Translations under genes and position numbers: made by a program
The notes under the pieces: generated by a model
Seen by the model: the letters and a program-made list of their open reading frames with translations, nothing else
Database searches by the model: none
Told to the model about the DNA's origin: nothing
Origin: Nocardia cyriacigeorgica GUH-2
GTDB taxonomy: Bacteria; Actinomycetota; Actinomycetes; Mycobacteriales; Mycobacteriaceae
Length of the DNA stretch: 64,000 nucleotides
NCBI RefSeq assembly: GCF_000284035.1
Contig: NC_016887.1
Location: 744,001 to 808,000, forward strand
Reading direction: 5' to 3'
Shown here: positions 35,947-43,398 of the stretch, in pieces
Numbering within the stretch: the stretch's first letter is position 1
Layout of the letters: each line of letters starts with the position of its first letter

Positions 35947-36087
35947 ATGACAGCCGATGCTGGAACCCCTGAATGGATGCGCCATCAGATCACGGCCGTG
36001 GAATACGACTCCTGGTCCGAGGAGCGGTGTGCAGGCATCGAGATCGTCGACGGAATGGTCGTTGCGAGCCCGAGCGCATGTTGGTGA
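35947..36087 (+). pseudogene. Truncated Uma2-family (DUF820) nuclease-like fragment
   Basis: 46 codons: MTADAGTPEWMRHQITAVEY, then DSWSEERCAGIEIVDGMVVA-SPSAC and a stop. PEWMR followed by IEIVDGMVVxSPSA is the start of actinobacterial Uma2 proteins, which run to about 180-200 residues with PD-(D/E)xK-type residues further on; all of those are missing here. The ATG keeps a good GGGAGGT site. The break lies next to the 3' end of the XRE gene of the duplicated cassette, so arrival of that cassette may have cut it. Confidence 0.6.
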
Positions 36088-36130
36088 CGATGCTGCATCT
36101 GACTACTGGACGTGAGAGCGAATCGATGGA

Positions 36131-37351
36131 TCAGGCGGGGACGACGCCGACGCGCTGCGCGAGTTTGCCGAGTTCGCCCGTTGTCAGGTCGCGGCGCGCG
36201 GTGCGCATCATGTGGCCGACCAGTTCGCGGACGTGGCTCATGTTGCGAACATGTTGGGGCGCGGTGTGTTCGGCCCGCAGCAGTGCGTATAGCGAATTGC
36301 GGTAGTCGCGCTTCATCGCATGGGCGCGGCCGATTTCGACGAAGTACTGAGCGCGTCGGCCTTCGGCTGGCAGCTCGTTCGCCGACAGACTCGGTGCGAG
36401 CGCGAGGACCTGGCCGGGTTCGCGGCGCTCCATCGCCGCCGACATGCGCCACAACTGGACGTTCGCCGGGCCGAAGGTGGGATTGCGCAGGATCGACTTG
36501 CCCTGTGGTGCGGCGGCAAGTCTGCCCGCTTGTTCGGCCGCTTCGTCCAGATGGGGTTCCGGGTCGCCGCCCATGGCCGCCGTTACCAACGATGCCTGTA
36601 GGTGCAGCATCCCGTACGTTTCGATCTCGCCGACCGTGCGCACGTCGGCAGCGATCTTTTCGGCGGTGCCTTCGGCGTGCTCCAAAGCAGCGGGCAGTGA
36701 CCCGGGCCGGGACAGGAGCACCTGACTGCGGGCGAATGCGGTCGCGGCGAGAGCGGCCGTTCCGCCGATGTTGCGGGCGGCGTTCTCGGCCTCCTGCGCG
36801 GCCGTCCAGGACAGTGCGCCGTACCCGCGCGCTTTCAGTGCCGCGGCTGTCGTGTGCGCGGCCATGCTCAGCACGTCCCACGCCCGTTCCCGGTCGGCGT
36901 CGGCACCATCGCGGATGTGCCGGTAGCAGTCGGTGAGCATCGGCGCGAGCATCGGCCCCAACGCCGCATAATCGCACGCGATGCGCAGCTCTGCGGCACG
37001 CTGTGCGGCCGTGCTCAGTTCGTCCAGGGTGCGCGGTGGCGCGGCGTGCGTGACATTGCCTGCCGACCACAACGCGATCTCGATATCGGGCACCGACGAG
37101 TGGAACCCGGCCGCGGACGGATCCAGCCGTTCTTGTTCGTGCCCGGTCAGGTCGCCCATTGTGACGCCCAGCGCCGCCGCCAGCGCTAGCAGGGCGCGGC
37201 GCGAATCAACGGGCCGGAGGCCGGCCTCATACTTCGCGACTACCGACCGGCTGATCCCGGCACGGTCGGCGAGCACCTGCTGGGTGATGCCCCGCCGCGC
37301 GCGAATCTGGCGTACCCGCTGGCCGATGTAGGTGTCTGGCTCGTCGGTCAT
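36131..37351 (-). CDS. XRE regulator with long helical repeat C-terminus (cassette copy A)
   Basis: 406 residues. The HTH at about 9-66 (VRQIRARRGITQQVLADRAGISRSVVAKYEAGLRPV) is XRE-like; residues about 80-406 are Ala-rich helices with a TPR-like rhythm (RAAELRIACDYAALGPMLAPML, AWDVLSMAAHTTAAALKARGYGALSW), resembling transcriptional regulators of Streptomyces that pair with small proteins. ATG 37351 has an AGGT-type site; MLIGRW at 37399 is a longer option. It is divergent (170 bp) from the 99-aa gene. The regulator of copy B is clearly different in sequence. Confidence 0.85.
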   Translation of the reverse strand: MTDEPDTYIGQRVRQIRARRGITQQVLADRAGISRSVVAKYEAGLRPVDSRRALLALAAALGVTMGDLTGHEQERLDPSAAGFHSSVPDIEIALWSAGNVTHAAPPRTLDELSTAAQRAAELRIACDYAALGPMLAPMLTDCYRHIRDGADADRERAWDVLSMAAHTTAAALKARGYGALSWTAAQEAENAARNIGGTAALAATAFARSQVLLSRPGSLPAALEHAEGTAEKIAADVRTVGEIETYGMLHLQASLVTAAMGGDPEPHLDEAAEQAGRLAAAPQGKSILRNPTFGPANVQLWRMSAAMERREPGQVLALAPSLSANELPAEGRRAQYFVEIGRAHAMKRDYRNSLYALLRAEHTAPQHVRNMSHVRELVGHMMRTARRDLTTGELGKLAQRVGVVPA

Positions 37352-37453
37352 GCCACGTACCTGCGCTTTCCCTATCGAGTTCCAACGCCCTATGAGCATT
37401 GTTCCCTACCGGAACAACTCGCGCGCCCGTCGGCGGAAAGCTGATCGCACGCC

Positions 37454-37488
37454 CCGCCGCCGGGTCGAGCTCGGTTCCCCGGCGGTGG
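37454..37488 (+). promoter_or_regulatory. Leader hairpin of cassette copy A
   Basis: CCGCCGCCGGG (37454-37464) pairs with CCCGGCGGTGG (37478-37488) through one G-U. The loop contains GAGCTC. It lies 33 bp before the ATG; copy B has the same stem. Confidence 0.5.
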
Positions 37489-37521
37489 GCGCACACCAGC
37501 AGGGGACCGACAGGGGAGACG

Positions 37522-37821
37522 ATGACGCCGACCGCGTTCGGATGGATCGATCATGAGGTGAGTGCCGCGCCGGAGTGGGATGCCGCGCAGTTGGCGCGGT
37601 TCGCGCGGCATCTGGGGTACCGGATCGTGTGGCCGGACGAGCGTTCGGTGCTACCCGTCGCGGATCAGGTGCGTGCTGCCGGGGTCGAGGTGGTGATCCT
37701 GCCTGCTCCGGAGCATCTCGGTCCGCTGGAGCTGAACCGCGTCATGCACATTGCCGATGTGGAAGTGATGCGGCCCCGGTTGTCGTTCGCCCGTTGGTAT
37801 TCGGCCGGGTCGGCGCGGTGA
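37522..37821 (+). CDS. 99-aa protein of the duplicated cassette, copy A (possible degenerate resolvase-like fold)
   Basis: 99 residues, not a family I can name with certainty. The start FGWIDHEVS, the Gln/Leu helix AQLARFARHLGYRIVW and the strand VEVVILPAPEHL-GPLELNRV have the order of the N-terminal domain of serine recombinases (GYxRVS...Q...GY), but the Arg and Gln residues around the Ser are lost and the C-terminal DNA-binding part is absent. A catalytic role is therefore unlikely. GGGGAG precedes the ATG. The stop overlaps the start of the 25-aa gene (GTGA). Confidence 0.75.
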   Translation: MTPTAFGWIDHEVSAAPEWDAAQLARFARHLGYRIVWPDERSVLPVADQVRAAGVEVVILPAPEHLGPLELNRVMHIADVEVMRPRLSFARWYSAGSAR

Positions 37822-37895
37822 TCGCAGTCGGGTGGGTGATCGTGGTCGGTCTTCCGCTGGTGGTGCTGGTGTGGGCGGTGTGGCCACGTCGGTAA
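37818..37895 (+). CDS. 25-aa single-pass membrane microprotein, copy A
   Basis: MIAVGWVIVVGLPLVVLVW followed by AVWPRR: one hydrophobic helix of about 20 residues ending in a basic WPRR tail, so the C-terminus should face the cytoplasm. Its GTG overlaps the stop of the 99-aa gene (GTGA), as in translationally coupled pairs. Conservation in copy B (22/25), including the overlap and the tail, argues that it is translated. Confidence 0.65.
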   Translation: MIAVGWVIVVGLPLVVLVWAVWPRR

Positions 37896-37955
37896 GTCCG
37901 GGCCGCGCAGCGCGGAGGCGAAGATCATCGGGTGTGTAGGCGGGAAAAGGCAGGC

Positions 37956-37996
37956 GGCCGGCGGTCAGCCCTGTTCCGAAGGGCTTACCGCCGGCC
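37956..37996. terminator. Bidirectional terminator
   Basis: GGCCGGCGGT (37956-37965) pairs perfectly with ACCGCCGGCC (37987-37996), and an inner AGCCCT/AGGGCT stem closes a 7-nt loop after one mismatch. It separates the microprotein from the convergent SDR gene. Confidence 0.8.
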
Positions 37997-38007
37997 CGCG
38001 ACCGTCC

Positions 38008-38811
38008 TCACTGGGCCGACGCGCCTTCCACACGCGCGAGGTTGCGGTCGGCCCACTCGGCGAAGGTGGGGCCGGCCAGGGTGGCGTGCGGGTTCGGGAG
38101 CAGCCCGCCGCCCTCGTTGAGCGGGGTGTCCAGGTTGGCCGGGTCGCTGACCTCTTCGATCCGGATGCCGAGGCCGAGCCGTTCGGCGACGAGCGCGGCG
38201 GCGTCCGCGAGGCGCTCCTCGCGAGGACCGGCGACCTCCGGGATCTGCTGGGCTTCAGTGGCATTCGGGTCGAAGGCCAGGCGGACCAGTTCTTCGGCGA
38301 CGGTGCGGGCGGCGACCAGCTGGGTCCGCATGCGCGGCAGCTGCGCGACCTCGCCCCGGATGCCCCAGCGCAGCAGCAGTTCCACGAACTCGTCGAACTG
38401 CGCGGCCCGCAGGATGGCCGTGGGCACGGGGCCGGCGAGCACCTCGCGTTCGTGGACCTGCTTGGCGAGGTTGTAGCCGGCCTTGGCGGCGTCGATGCCG
38501 ATGATGGACACCACCACCAGCCGCTGCACTCCCGCCGCCTGCCCGGCGGCGTGCAGGTTCCGGGCGGAGGCGGTGAAGAACTCGATGGCCTCGGCCTCGT
38601 CGGGCGAGGGGGTGCTCGCGGCGTCGATGATGATGTCGACGCCGGTCAGCGCCTGCGCCAGGCCCTCACCCGTGACGATGTCCACGCCCTGGGAGCGCGA
38701 CATCTCGACGACCTCGTGACCCTGTTCCCGCAGCACGTCGACCACGTGGCGGCCGAGGCGTCCGGTCGCGCCCGCGACGGCGATCTTGCTGTGCTGGTCG
38801 ATGTTGCTCAT
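38008..38811 (-). CDS. NAD(P)-binding atypical SDR (NmrA-like)
   Basis: 267 residues. The nucleotide motif VAGATGRLGRHVV (GxxGxxG) is at about 12-24. There is no classical YxxxK catalytic pair, so it belongs to the atypical SDRs with NmrA or NAD(P)H-quinone-oxidoreductase-like members. It may act as a redox sensor or reductase; the substrate is unknown. ATG 38811 has GGAGC upstream. The gene is separated from the hydrolase gene by a terminator. Confidence 0.85.
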   Translation of the reverse strand: MSNIDQHSKIAVAGATGRLGRHVVDVLREQGHEVVEMSRSQGVDIVTGEGLAQALTGVDIIIDAASTPSPDEAEAIEFFTASARNLHAAGQAAGVQRLVVVSIIGIDAAKAGYNLAKQVHEREVLAGPVPTAILRAAQFDEFVELLLRWGIRGEVAQLPRMRTQLVAARTVAEELVRLAFDPNATEAQQIPEVAGPREERLADAAALVAERLGLGIRIEEVSDPANLDTPLNEGGGLLPNPHATLAGPTFAEWADRNLARVEGASAQ

Positions 38812-38906
38812 GTCCTGCTCCTTCGTTCGGGTTCATGGAGAGGACGACGCAGCGGTTCTGGGTGTGACACGGGGCGAGAAATTTTTTCGACGGCGTTGTC
38901 GAGCCT

Positions 38907-38938
38907 CCGCCGGGCGCAGCGATGGCGACGCCCGGCGG
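38907..38938 (-). terminator. Terminator of the alpha/beta hydrolase gene
   Basis: Ten-bp perfect stem CCGCCGGGCG (38907-38916) with 38929-38938 and a 12-nt loop. On the minus strand an A6-T3 tract follows about 15 bases beyond the stem. Confidence 0.65.
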
Positions 38939-38966
38939 TCCAGGTCCGTGATGCGGGGAGCAGGAC

Positions 38967-39767
38967 TCATCCAGCGATCTCGCGGACCGCGTCGGCGATC
39001 GCCGCGAAGTCCTTGCTCAGGATCTTCGAATGATTGCTCGAAACCTTCGCACTGAGAACGACGTTCGGATTGTTCGCGAACACCGGCTCGAGCGCGGTCC
39101 GCGCCTTCTCCATCTCGCCGTCCTCACTGCCCAGGCTGTTCCCGGTCGCCACCACGAACCGCACCGGCCGCCGCAGCCGCTCGAGCACCGGGCCACTGGC
39201 GTCGGCGATCTCATTGAGTTCGATATTGACCTCGGCATGCTCGGCAGCGCTCATCCGCGCCGCCATCCCGAACGGACGAGTCAACGGAAGCAGGAACCGC
39301 ATGCGGTGAAACAGCTTCCGAATCCGTTCGGCACCCTCGGGACCGGTGAGCCCGTAAGGCGCGGAATCGACAGTGACGACCCCGGCGACGCGCTCAGGAT
39401 TGCGATCGGTCCAATGCCACGCCAGCACACCGCCATAGGACCAGCCCACGAGAATCGCGCGCTCCACCCCGCGTGCGGCGAGCACCGCGTCGATATCACG
39501 CAGACACGCCTCGAAGGAATAGTCGGCCGACCGCTCGGACTTGCCCCGAGCCCGCTCGTCGAAGGTGATGTGCCGCAACCCGGACCCGAGCTCGGCAATC
39601 ACCTTCCGCCAATGCTTGTGATCGGCGTAAGCGCCATTGAGGTAGAGCACCGGAGTACCGGCGCCCCCGGAGTCCGTCACATACAGTGCGGTGTCATCGA
39701 CAGGCACCATGCCGGTCCACGCCGAAGCGGTCGTGTTGCTGATCGAGGTGTTCGCTGTGTTCGTCAT
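38967..39767 (-). CDS. Alpha/beta-fold hydrolase
   Basis: 266 residues. The oxyanion strand is VLYLNGAYADHKHW, the nucleophile elbow GWSYGG (Ser about 111), and SSNHSKILSK near the end supplies the His. HITFDERARGKSERSADYSFE is the usual second conserved block. It is a serine hydrolase of undefined substrate. ATG 39767 is the likely start although its Shine-Dalgarno is weak. No cotranscribed enzyme suggests a pathway. Confidence 0.88.
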   Translation of the reverse strand: MTNTANTSISNTTASAWTGMVPVDDTALYVTDSGGAGTPVLYLNGAYADHKHWRKVIAELGSGLRHITFDERARGKSERSADYSFEACLRDIDAVLAARGVERAILVGWSYGGVLAWHWTDRNPERVAGVVTVDSAPYGLTGPEGAERIRKLFHRMRFLLPLTRPFGMAARMSAAEHAEVNIELNEIADASGPVLERLRRPVRFVVATGNSLGSEDGEMEKARTALEPVFANNPNVVLSAKVSSNHSKILSKDFAAIADAVREIAG

Positions 39768-39864
39768 GCGAAAACCGTCGCCGACCGGGCTGACACCGGT
39801 CTGACACCGGGCTGATACATCCGCTGACACGGCATTTGCCCAGCCAACAAAATTAAGGCCAGGA

Positions 39865-40359
39865 ATGAAGCCGACGGTTACGATCGAAACCTTCGAAGCA
39901 GGGAGCGCAGTGGATCTCAGACCAGTGCCGGAGCGGAAGCTTGGACCGCACCCGTTGACGGGGGATGGGATCGCGGCTTTGCTGGCCCGATACGCGTTCG
40001 GTGACTCCTGCCTCCGCCGCGTCATCCTTGATCAGGAATTCGGTCGGCAACCGCGTGGACGGGTCGTGAAGCTCGTGATCGACGCCAGAGTCGTGAGTGA
40101 GAACCTTCGTTGGGAACCGGTGTGCCTGGAGCTGCTCGACGTGCGGCGGTTCCGCATCGACGAGAGTGCAGGTTTCGCTGGGGTGCTCTACGACTCCCCG
40201 CAATTCACCCACTTCGATGGGCTGTTGCAGGTCGACCTGTGCGCCGAACGCTTCGGGAGCCTGCGTCCGGAGAACCTCGAGGAAGTCTTCGACGGCTCCG
40301 ACTTGGTCTTCGCAGCGGCCAGCGGCACTTGGAGCGCCCTGCATCTGTGGGATCGGTAA
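39865..40359 (+). CDS. Hypothetical protein
   Basis: 164 residues from ATG 39865; a GTG at 39910 with GGGAG four bases upstream could be the true start (149 residues). The protein is an alpha/beta mix without signal or membrane helix, and I do not recognise a family. It lies between the two copies of the XRE cassette, alone in its orientation. The 61 bp to the next gene's stop hold nothing visible. Confidence 0.6.
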   Translation: MKPTVTIETFEAGSAVDLRPVPERKLGPHPLTGDGIAALLARYAFGDSCLRRVILDQEFGRQPRGRVVKLVIDARVVSENLRWEPVCLELLDVRRFRIDESAGFAGVLYDSPQFTHFDGLLQVDLCAERFGSLRPENLEEVFDGSDLVFAAASGTWSALHLWDR

Positions 40360-40420
40360 GACTGTCCTCGATTGCGTGTCCCGGTCTCACCCACTGGTTT
40401 TAGTTTTCGGGGACGTGGCG

Positions 40421-41593
40421 CTATACCCCGTAGGTCTCGCGAAATGCTTCACGCACCTCGGCCGCATCTGAGGTGCTGCGACCCTCGATCCCGGAAACCA
40501 CTTCCGACACCCGCCAGTAGTTCGATGGCACCAGGCGCCCCGAGGTCACGGCCGCCAGCGCGACATCCGCCGCCTCATCCGGTTTGTCCGCTGCGACCAG
40601 GGCCAAGCCCAGATCCAGGTTCGCTGAGGCGACGCGACGCGGCCGAATCGTCACGGTGCCTGCAAGGTCGGCGAGCACGTGCCGGGCGTACGACTCGGCC
40701 GCCGGATCGCCCAGCCAGGCCAACGTCGTGGCCACATACGCGTCCGACTTCGCGGGGTCGTAGCGGAAATGATGTTCCGGTCGGTCCGGTATACCCAGTC
40801 CGGACACCAGCCTGCCCACCTTGCGCAGCGCCGCGTACGTGCCCTTGCCGTCACCGAGTCGAGCCAGAGCGCGACCCTCCTGAGCCGTGGCCTGGATGAA
40901 CGCCGAGCTGTCGGCCGGCGCAATGGCCTGGGCTGCCCGGGACAATTCGGCGGCTTCCTCGAACGCGCCGCTGGTCAGTCGATGCCAGGCTCGCGTCTCG
41001 AGACACCACGCGGCGATCTCCGGATGTTGTGCTTCGGCTGCGAGCTGCCATGCCAGGTGGCCTCGTGCGGCCGCCGCAGAGGTCTCGCCGATATCGATAT
41101 GGCAGGTGCTCGCCAGCAGCGATAGCCAGCCGACAGCGACAAGCAGACGGCGGTGCTGGTCGAGGGTCTTCCGGCTGTCCATGAGGCGCCCGGCATAGCC
41201 GAGGTGGCGGCGGATGCTGACGAGCAGATCGCCGGGTGGGGTCGTCGGATAGGCCGTCGCCAAATCGTCGACCGCCTGTTCCAACCGGTCCAGGGTGTCG
41301 CCGCCGATATCCGATGCGGCCGCACGCCGAATCCACTCTGCCGCAGCCCTTTCGCCATCCGCCGGTTCGATGAACAGCGCCGAACCGACCCCGAGCGCAT
41401 CGGCATACGCGCGCACATGTTCCGGCTTGACCTGTCGGCGCCCCGTCTCCAGCATCCCGAGCAGTGGCTTGCTGTAATGCGTGCGCGCGGCCATGGCCGA
41501 CAGGCTCAACCCCGCCGCCTCCCGCGCATCCCGCAGCGCCTCACCTGTGACGATCTCCGCGCCGGAGTCCATGAGTCCACGGTAGCGGTGCAT
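40421..41593 (-). CDS. XRE regulator with helical repeat C-terminus (cassette copy B)
   Basis: 390 residues from ATG 41593, which has GGAGGGCC directly upstream; ATG 41572 is an internal alternative. HTH at about 20-70 (LRDAREAAGLSLSAMAARTHYSKPLLGMLETGRRQV). The rest is a string of helices (DLLVSIRRHLGYAGRL, HLAWQLAAEAQHPEIAAWCLE) typical of the TPR-like sensor of Streptomyces/Nocardia XRE proteins. Sequence identity with the copy A regulator is low, unlike the small proteins they adjoin. It is divergent (146 bp) from the second 99-aa gene. Confidence 0.85.
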   Translation of the reverse strand: MHRYRGLMDSGAEIVTGEALRDAREAAGLSLSAMAARTHYSKPLLGMLETGRRQVKPEHVRAYADALGVGSALFIEPADGERAAAEWIRRAAASDIGGDTLDRLEQAVDDLATAYPTTPPGDLLVSIRRHLGYAGRLMDSRKTLDQHRRLLVAVGWLSLLASTCHIDIGETSAAAARGHLAWQLAAEAQHPEIAAWCLETRAWHRLTSGAFEEAAELSRAAQAIAPADSSAFIQATAQEGRALARLGDGKGTYAALRKVGRLVSGLGIPDRPEHHFRYDPAKSDAYVATTLAWLGDPAAESYARHVLADLAGTVTIRPRRVASANLDLGLALVAADKPDEAADVALAAVTSGRLVPSNYWRVSEVVSGIEGRSTSDAAEVREAFRETYGV

Positions 41594-41671
41594 GGCCCTC
41601 CGCTGTAGACGTGTGTGAACGGCGAGACCGTTCCCGGCGGAAAAGTGCAGGCATAGCGTTTGATCGCAGCC

Positions 41672-41706
41672 CCGCCGCCGGGCCGAGCTCGGTTCCCCGG
41701 CGGTGG
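41672..41706 (+). promoter_or_regulatory. Leader hairpin of cassette copy B
   Basis: The same 11-bp arms as in copy A (41672-41682 with 41696-41706). The loop here carries the extended palindrome CCGAGCTCGG. Confidence 0.5.
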
Positions 41707-41739
41707 GCGCATTCCAGCAGGGGACCGACAGGGGAGATG

Positions 41740-42039
41740 ATGACGCCGACTGCGTTCGGATGGATCGATCATGAGGTGAGTGCGGCGCCGGAGTGGGACG
41801 CCGCGCAGTTGGCGCGGTTCGCACGGCATCTGGGCTACCGGATCGTGTGGCCGGAGGAACGGTCGGTGCTACCGGTCGCGGATCAGGCGCGTGCTGCCGG
41901 GGCCGAGGTGGTGATCTTGCCTGCTCCGGAGCATCTCGGTCCGCTGGAGCTGAACCGTGTCATGCACATCGCCGACGTGGAAGTGATGCGGCCCCGGCTG
42001 TCGTTCGCTCGCTGGCATTCAGCGGGTGCGGGGCGGTGA
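41740..42039 (+). CDS. 99-aa protein of the duplicated cassette, copy B
   Basis: 99 residues, 93 identical to copy A (37522-37821); the changes are D/E, V/A twice, Y/H, S/A and A/G. Nearly all differences are conservative, so both copies look under selection. The description of the fold given for copy A applies. GGGGAG precedes the start; an ATG one codon earlier is also in frame. The stop again overlaps a GTG. Confidence 0.75.
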   Translation: MTPTAFGWIDHEVSAAPEWDAAQLARFARHLGYRIVWPEERSVLPVADQARAAGAEVVILPAPEHLGPLELNRVMHIADVEVMRPRLSFARWHSAGAGR

Positions 42040-42113
42040 TTGCGGTCGGGTGGGTGCTCGTGTTCGGTGTCCCGCTGGTGGTGCTGGTGTGGGCGGTATG
42101 GCCGCGTCGTTGA
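42036..42113 (+). CDS. 25-aa single-pass membrane microprotein, copy B
   Basis: MIAVGWVLVFGVPLVVLVW followed by AVWPRR, 22/25 identical to copy A, with the GTGA overlap maintained. The substitutions (I/L, V/F, L/V) all keep the helix hydrophobic. Confidence 0.65.
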   Translation: MIAVGWVLVFGVPLVVLVWAVWPRR

Positions 42114-42149
42114 TGCTGGTGGGGATGGGCCAAAGAACCCGGTCGGCGG

Positions 42150-43016
42150 TCAGTCGCGCCCGACCGCGCGGATGGCCTCGGTGACCGCGGCCAGCGCCAT
42201 CAAGCGGACGGTGTCGACGGCGGCGTCGATCTCGCCGGTGGCGGCGGCGATGAAACCGTCTCCGTCGAAGCGGGTGTGGGGTGGGGTGAGGGCGCGGGAG
42301 AGGCCGTCGTGGGCGCCCTGGGCGACGATGTGGCAGGCGGCCTTGTCGATTCGGGCGTTGGTGATCACGGCGCCGATGGTGGTGTGTACGCGGGATTCGG
42401 CGAAGTCGAAGGGCTGGTTCAGGTGGGCGACCGAGTCGAGGGAGATCTCGGTGGTGCCGTCGTCGATGTCGCCGAAAGCGTTGACCACGCACAGCGCGCC
42501 CACGACGAGATCGCCCAATTGCCTTTCCGCGTAGGAGATTCCGCCTGGCCGGCGCAGTTGCGGGCCGCGCCAGTGTCCGACGTAGGCGCCGGAACCGGCG
42601 CCGATACGGCCGTGCAGTACTTGTTCGCCGGTGCTGGCGCAGGCGGCGGTGTAGCCGTGCTCAGCCATCGGTCGCGCCGTCGGATCACCGGCGGCAAGGT
42701 CGAACAATGCCAAGGTGGGCACGATGGGGACGCTGCCGCCGGGTGTCGGAACGCCGCGCCCGCGTTCTTCGAGGTAGCGCATCACGCCGTCGGCGGCAGC
42801 CAGCCCGAAAGCCGAACCACCGGTCAGCACAATGGCATCCACCGCGGTGACCATCTTGTCCGGAGCCAGCGCGTCCAGTTCGCGGCTGGCCGGAGCCCCG
42901 CCCCGCACCTCACAGGAAGCCGTCGCCCCCTCCGGGAGCACGATCACGGTGCAGCCGGTTTCCCCGACCGGATCCGACCAGTGGCCCACACTCACCCCGG
43001 TCACGCTGATCGTCAT
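42150..43016 (-). CDS. P1-family peptidase (DmpA/NylC-like N-terminal nucleophile hydrolase)
   Basis: 288 residues. The family blocks are GGSAFGLAAADGVMRYLEE, PIVPTLALFDLAAGD, the autocleavage region HTTIGAVITNARIDKAACH, and AHDGLSRALTPPHTRFDGD. In NylC-type enzymes the precursor is cleaved between Asn and Thr and the new N-terminal Thr is the nucleophile; here the residue before Thr212 is His211 instead of Asn. The ATG at 43016 fits the usual N-terminus (MTISVTGVSVGHW). It lies just left of the integrated element. Confidence 0.85.
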   Translation of the reverse strand: MTISVTGVSVGHWSDPVGETGCTVIVLPEGATASCEVRGGAPASRELDALAPDKMVTAVDAIVLTGGSAFGLAAADGVMRYLEERGRGVPTPGGSVPIVPTLALFDLAAGDPTARPMAEHGYTAACASTGEQVLHGRIGAGSGAYVGHWRGPQLRRPGGISYAERQLGDLVVGALCVVNAFGDIDDGTTEISLDSVAHLNQPFDFAESRVHTTIGAVITNARIDKAACHIVAQGAHDGLSRALTPPHTRFDGDGFIAAATGEIDAAVDTVRLMALAAVTEAIRAVGRD

Positions 43017-43202
43017 CGTCGACCCCACTTCCCGCCGGCGCATCGTGCCGATCTCCTCGTTCGAGCATGACACGACCGAGCGCCGATTCCGGCTGATGTG
43101 GTGAATGCATCACGCTGGCTTCAATGCACGGCCGAGCGTGGCGAAAATACTCCGTGCGGCGCGCTGATCGTGGAGGAAAGACGCTCTGACCAGCGTCGAT
43201 GA

Positions 43203-43252
43203 TGTGCCCTCGGCGGGATTCGAACCTGCGACACACGCTTTAGGAGAGCGGT
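43203..43252 (-). repeat. Left attachment site (tRNA 3' fragment copy)
   Basis: 48/50 identical to 49957-50006. The two differences break base pairs in the T stem (A-C) and in the anticodon stem (C-T), and the 5' third of a tRNA is absent, so it is not a functional tRNA. Confidence 0.85.
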
Positions 43253-43253
43253 A

Positions 43254-43275
43254 AATGCCCGGTTTGCCGGGTATT
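43254..43275. repeat. Hairpin next to the left attachment site
   Basis: ATGCCCGG and CCGGGTAT around TTTG (one G-U pair), directly inside the element. TATTGGTG is repeated at 43272 and 43299. It could be part of the recombinase recognition region. Confidence 0.4.
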
Positions 43276-43361
43276 GGTGTCGTTGGGATCGTTGGCGATA
43301 TTGGTGCGACCAGGGGAAATTCGGTTGGGTTCGTTGGTGGGGAATGGCGGCGTGTGGCGCT

Positions 43362-43386
43362 GCTGCGTACTCACTGCGTACCGAGC
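43362..43386 (+). repeat. Left internal end repeat (tandem TGCGTAC)
   Basis: Two TGCGTAC units 11 bp apart inside a 25-bp block that recurs at 49878-49902 (23/25), in direct orientation, 110 bp inside the left attachment site. It is a candidate arm-type site for Int or Xis. Confidence 0.6.
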
Positions 43387-43398
43387 CCGGCGGGGGCT

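Larger units (their letters stand above)
37442..37895 (+). repeat. Cassette repeat, copy A
   Basis: About 454 bp covering leader, 99-aa gene and microprotein, matched by 41661-42113. The encoded 99-aa proteins differ at six positions and the microproteins at three. I aligned the two by eye. Confidence 0.85.
41661..42113 (+). repeat. Cassette repeat, copy B
   Basis: About 453 bp matching 37442-37895, in the same orientation. The similarity begins upstream of the leader hairpin and stops at the microprotein stop codon. Confidence 0.85.

Noticed and set aside
36131..42113. DUF397/WhiJ-type XRE pairs
   Set aside because: The 99-aa protein lacks the W-x-K-S-S-x-S type motif and size of DUF397 proteins, and orientation is divergent.
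43203..43252. A second tRNA-Arg gene
   Set aside because: Only the 3' part is present and two stems are broken; it is the attachment repeat.
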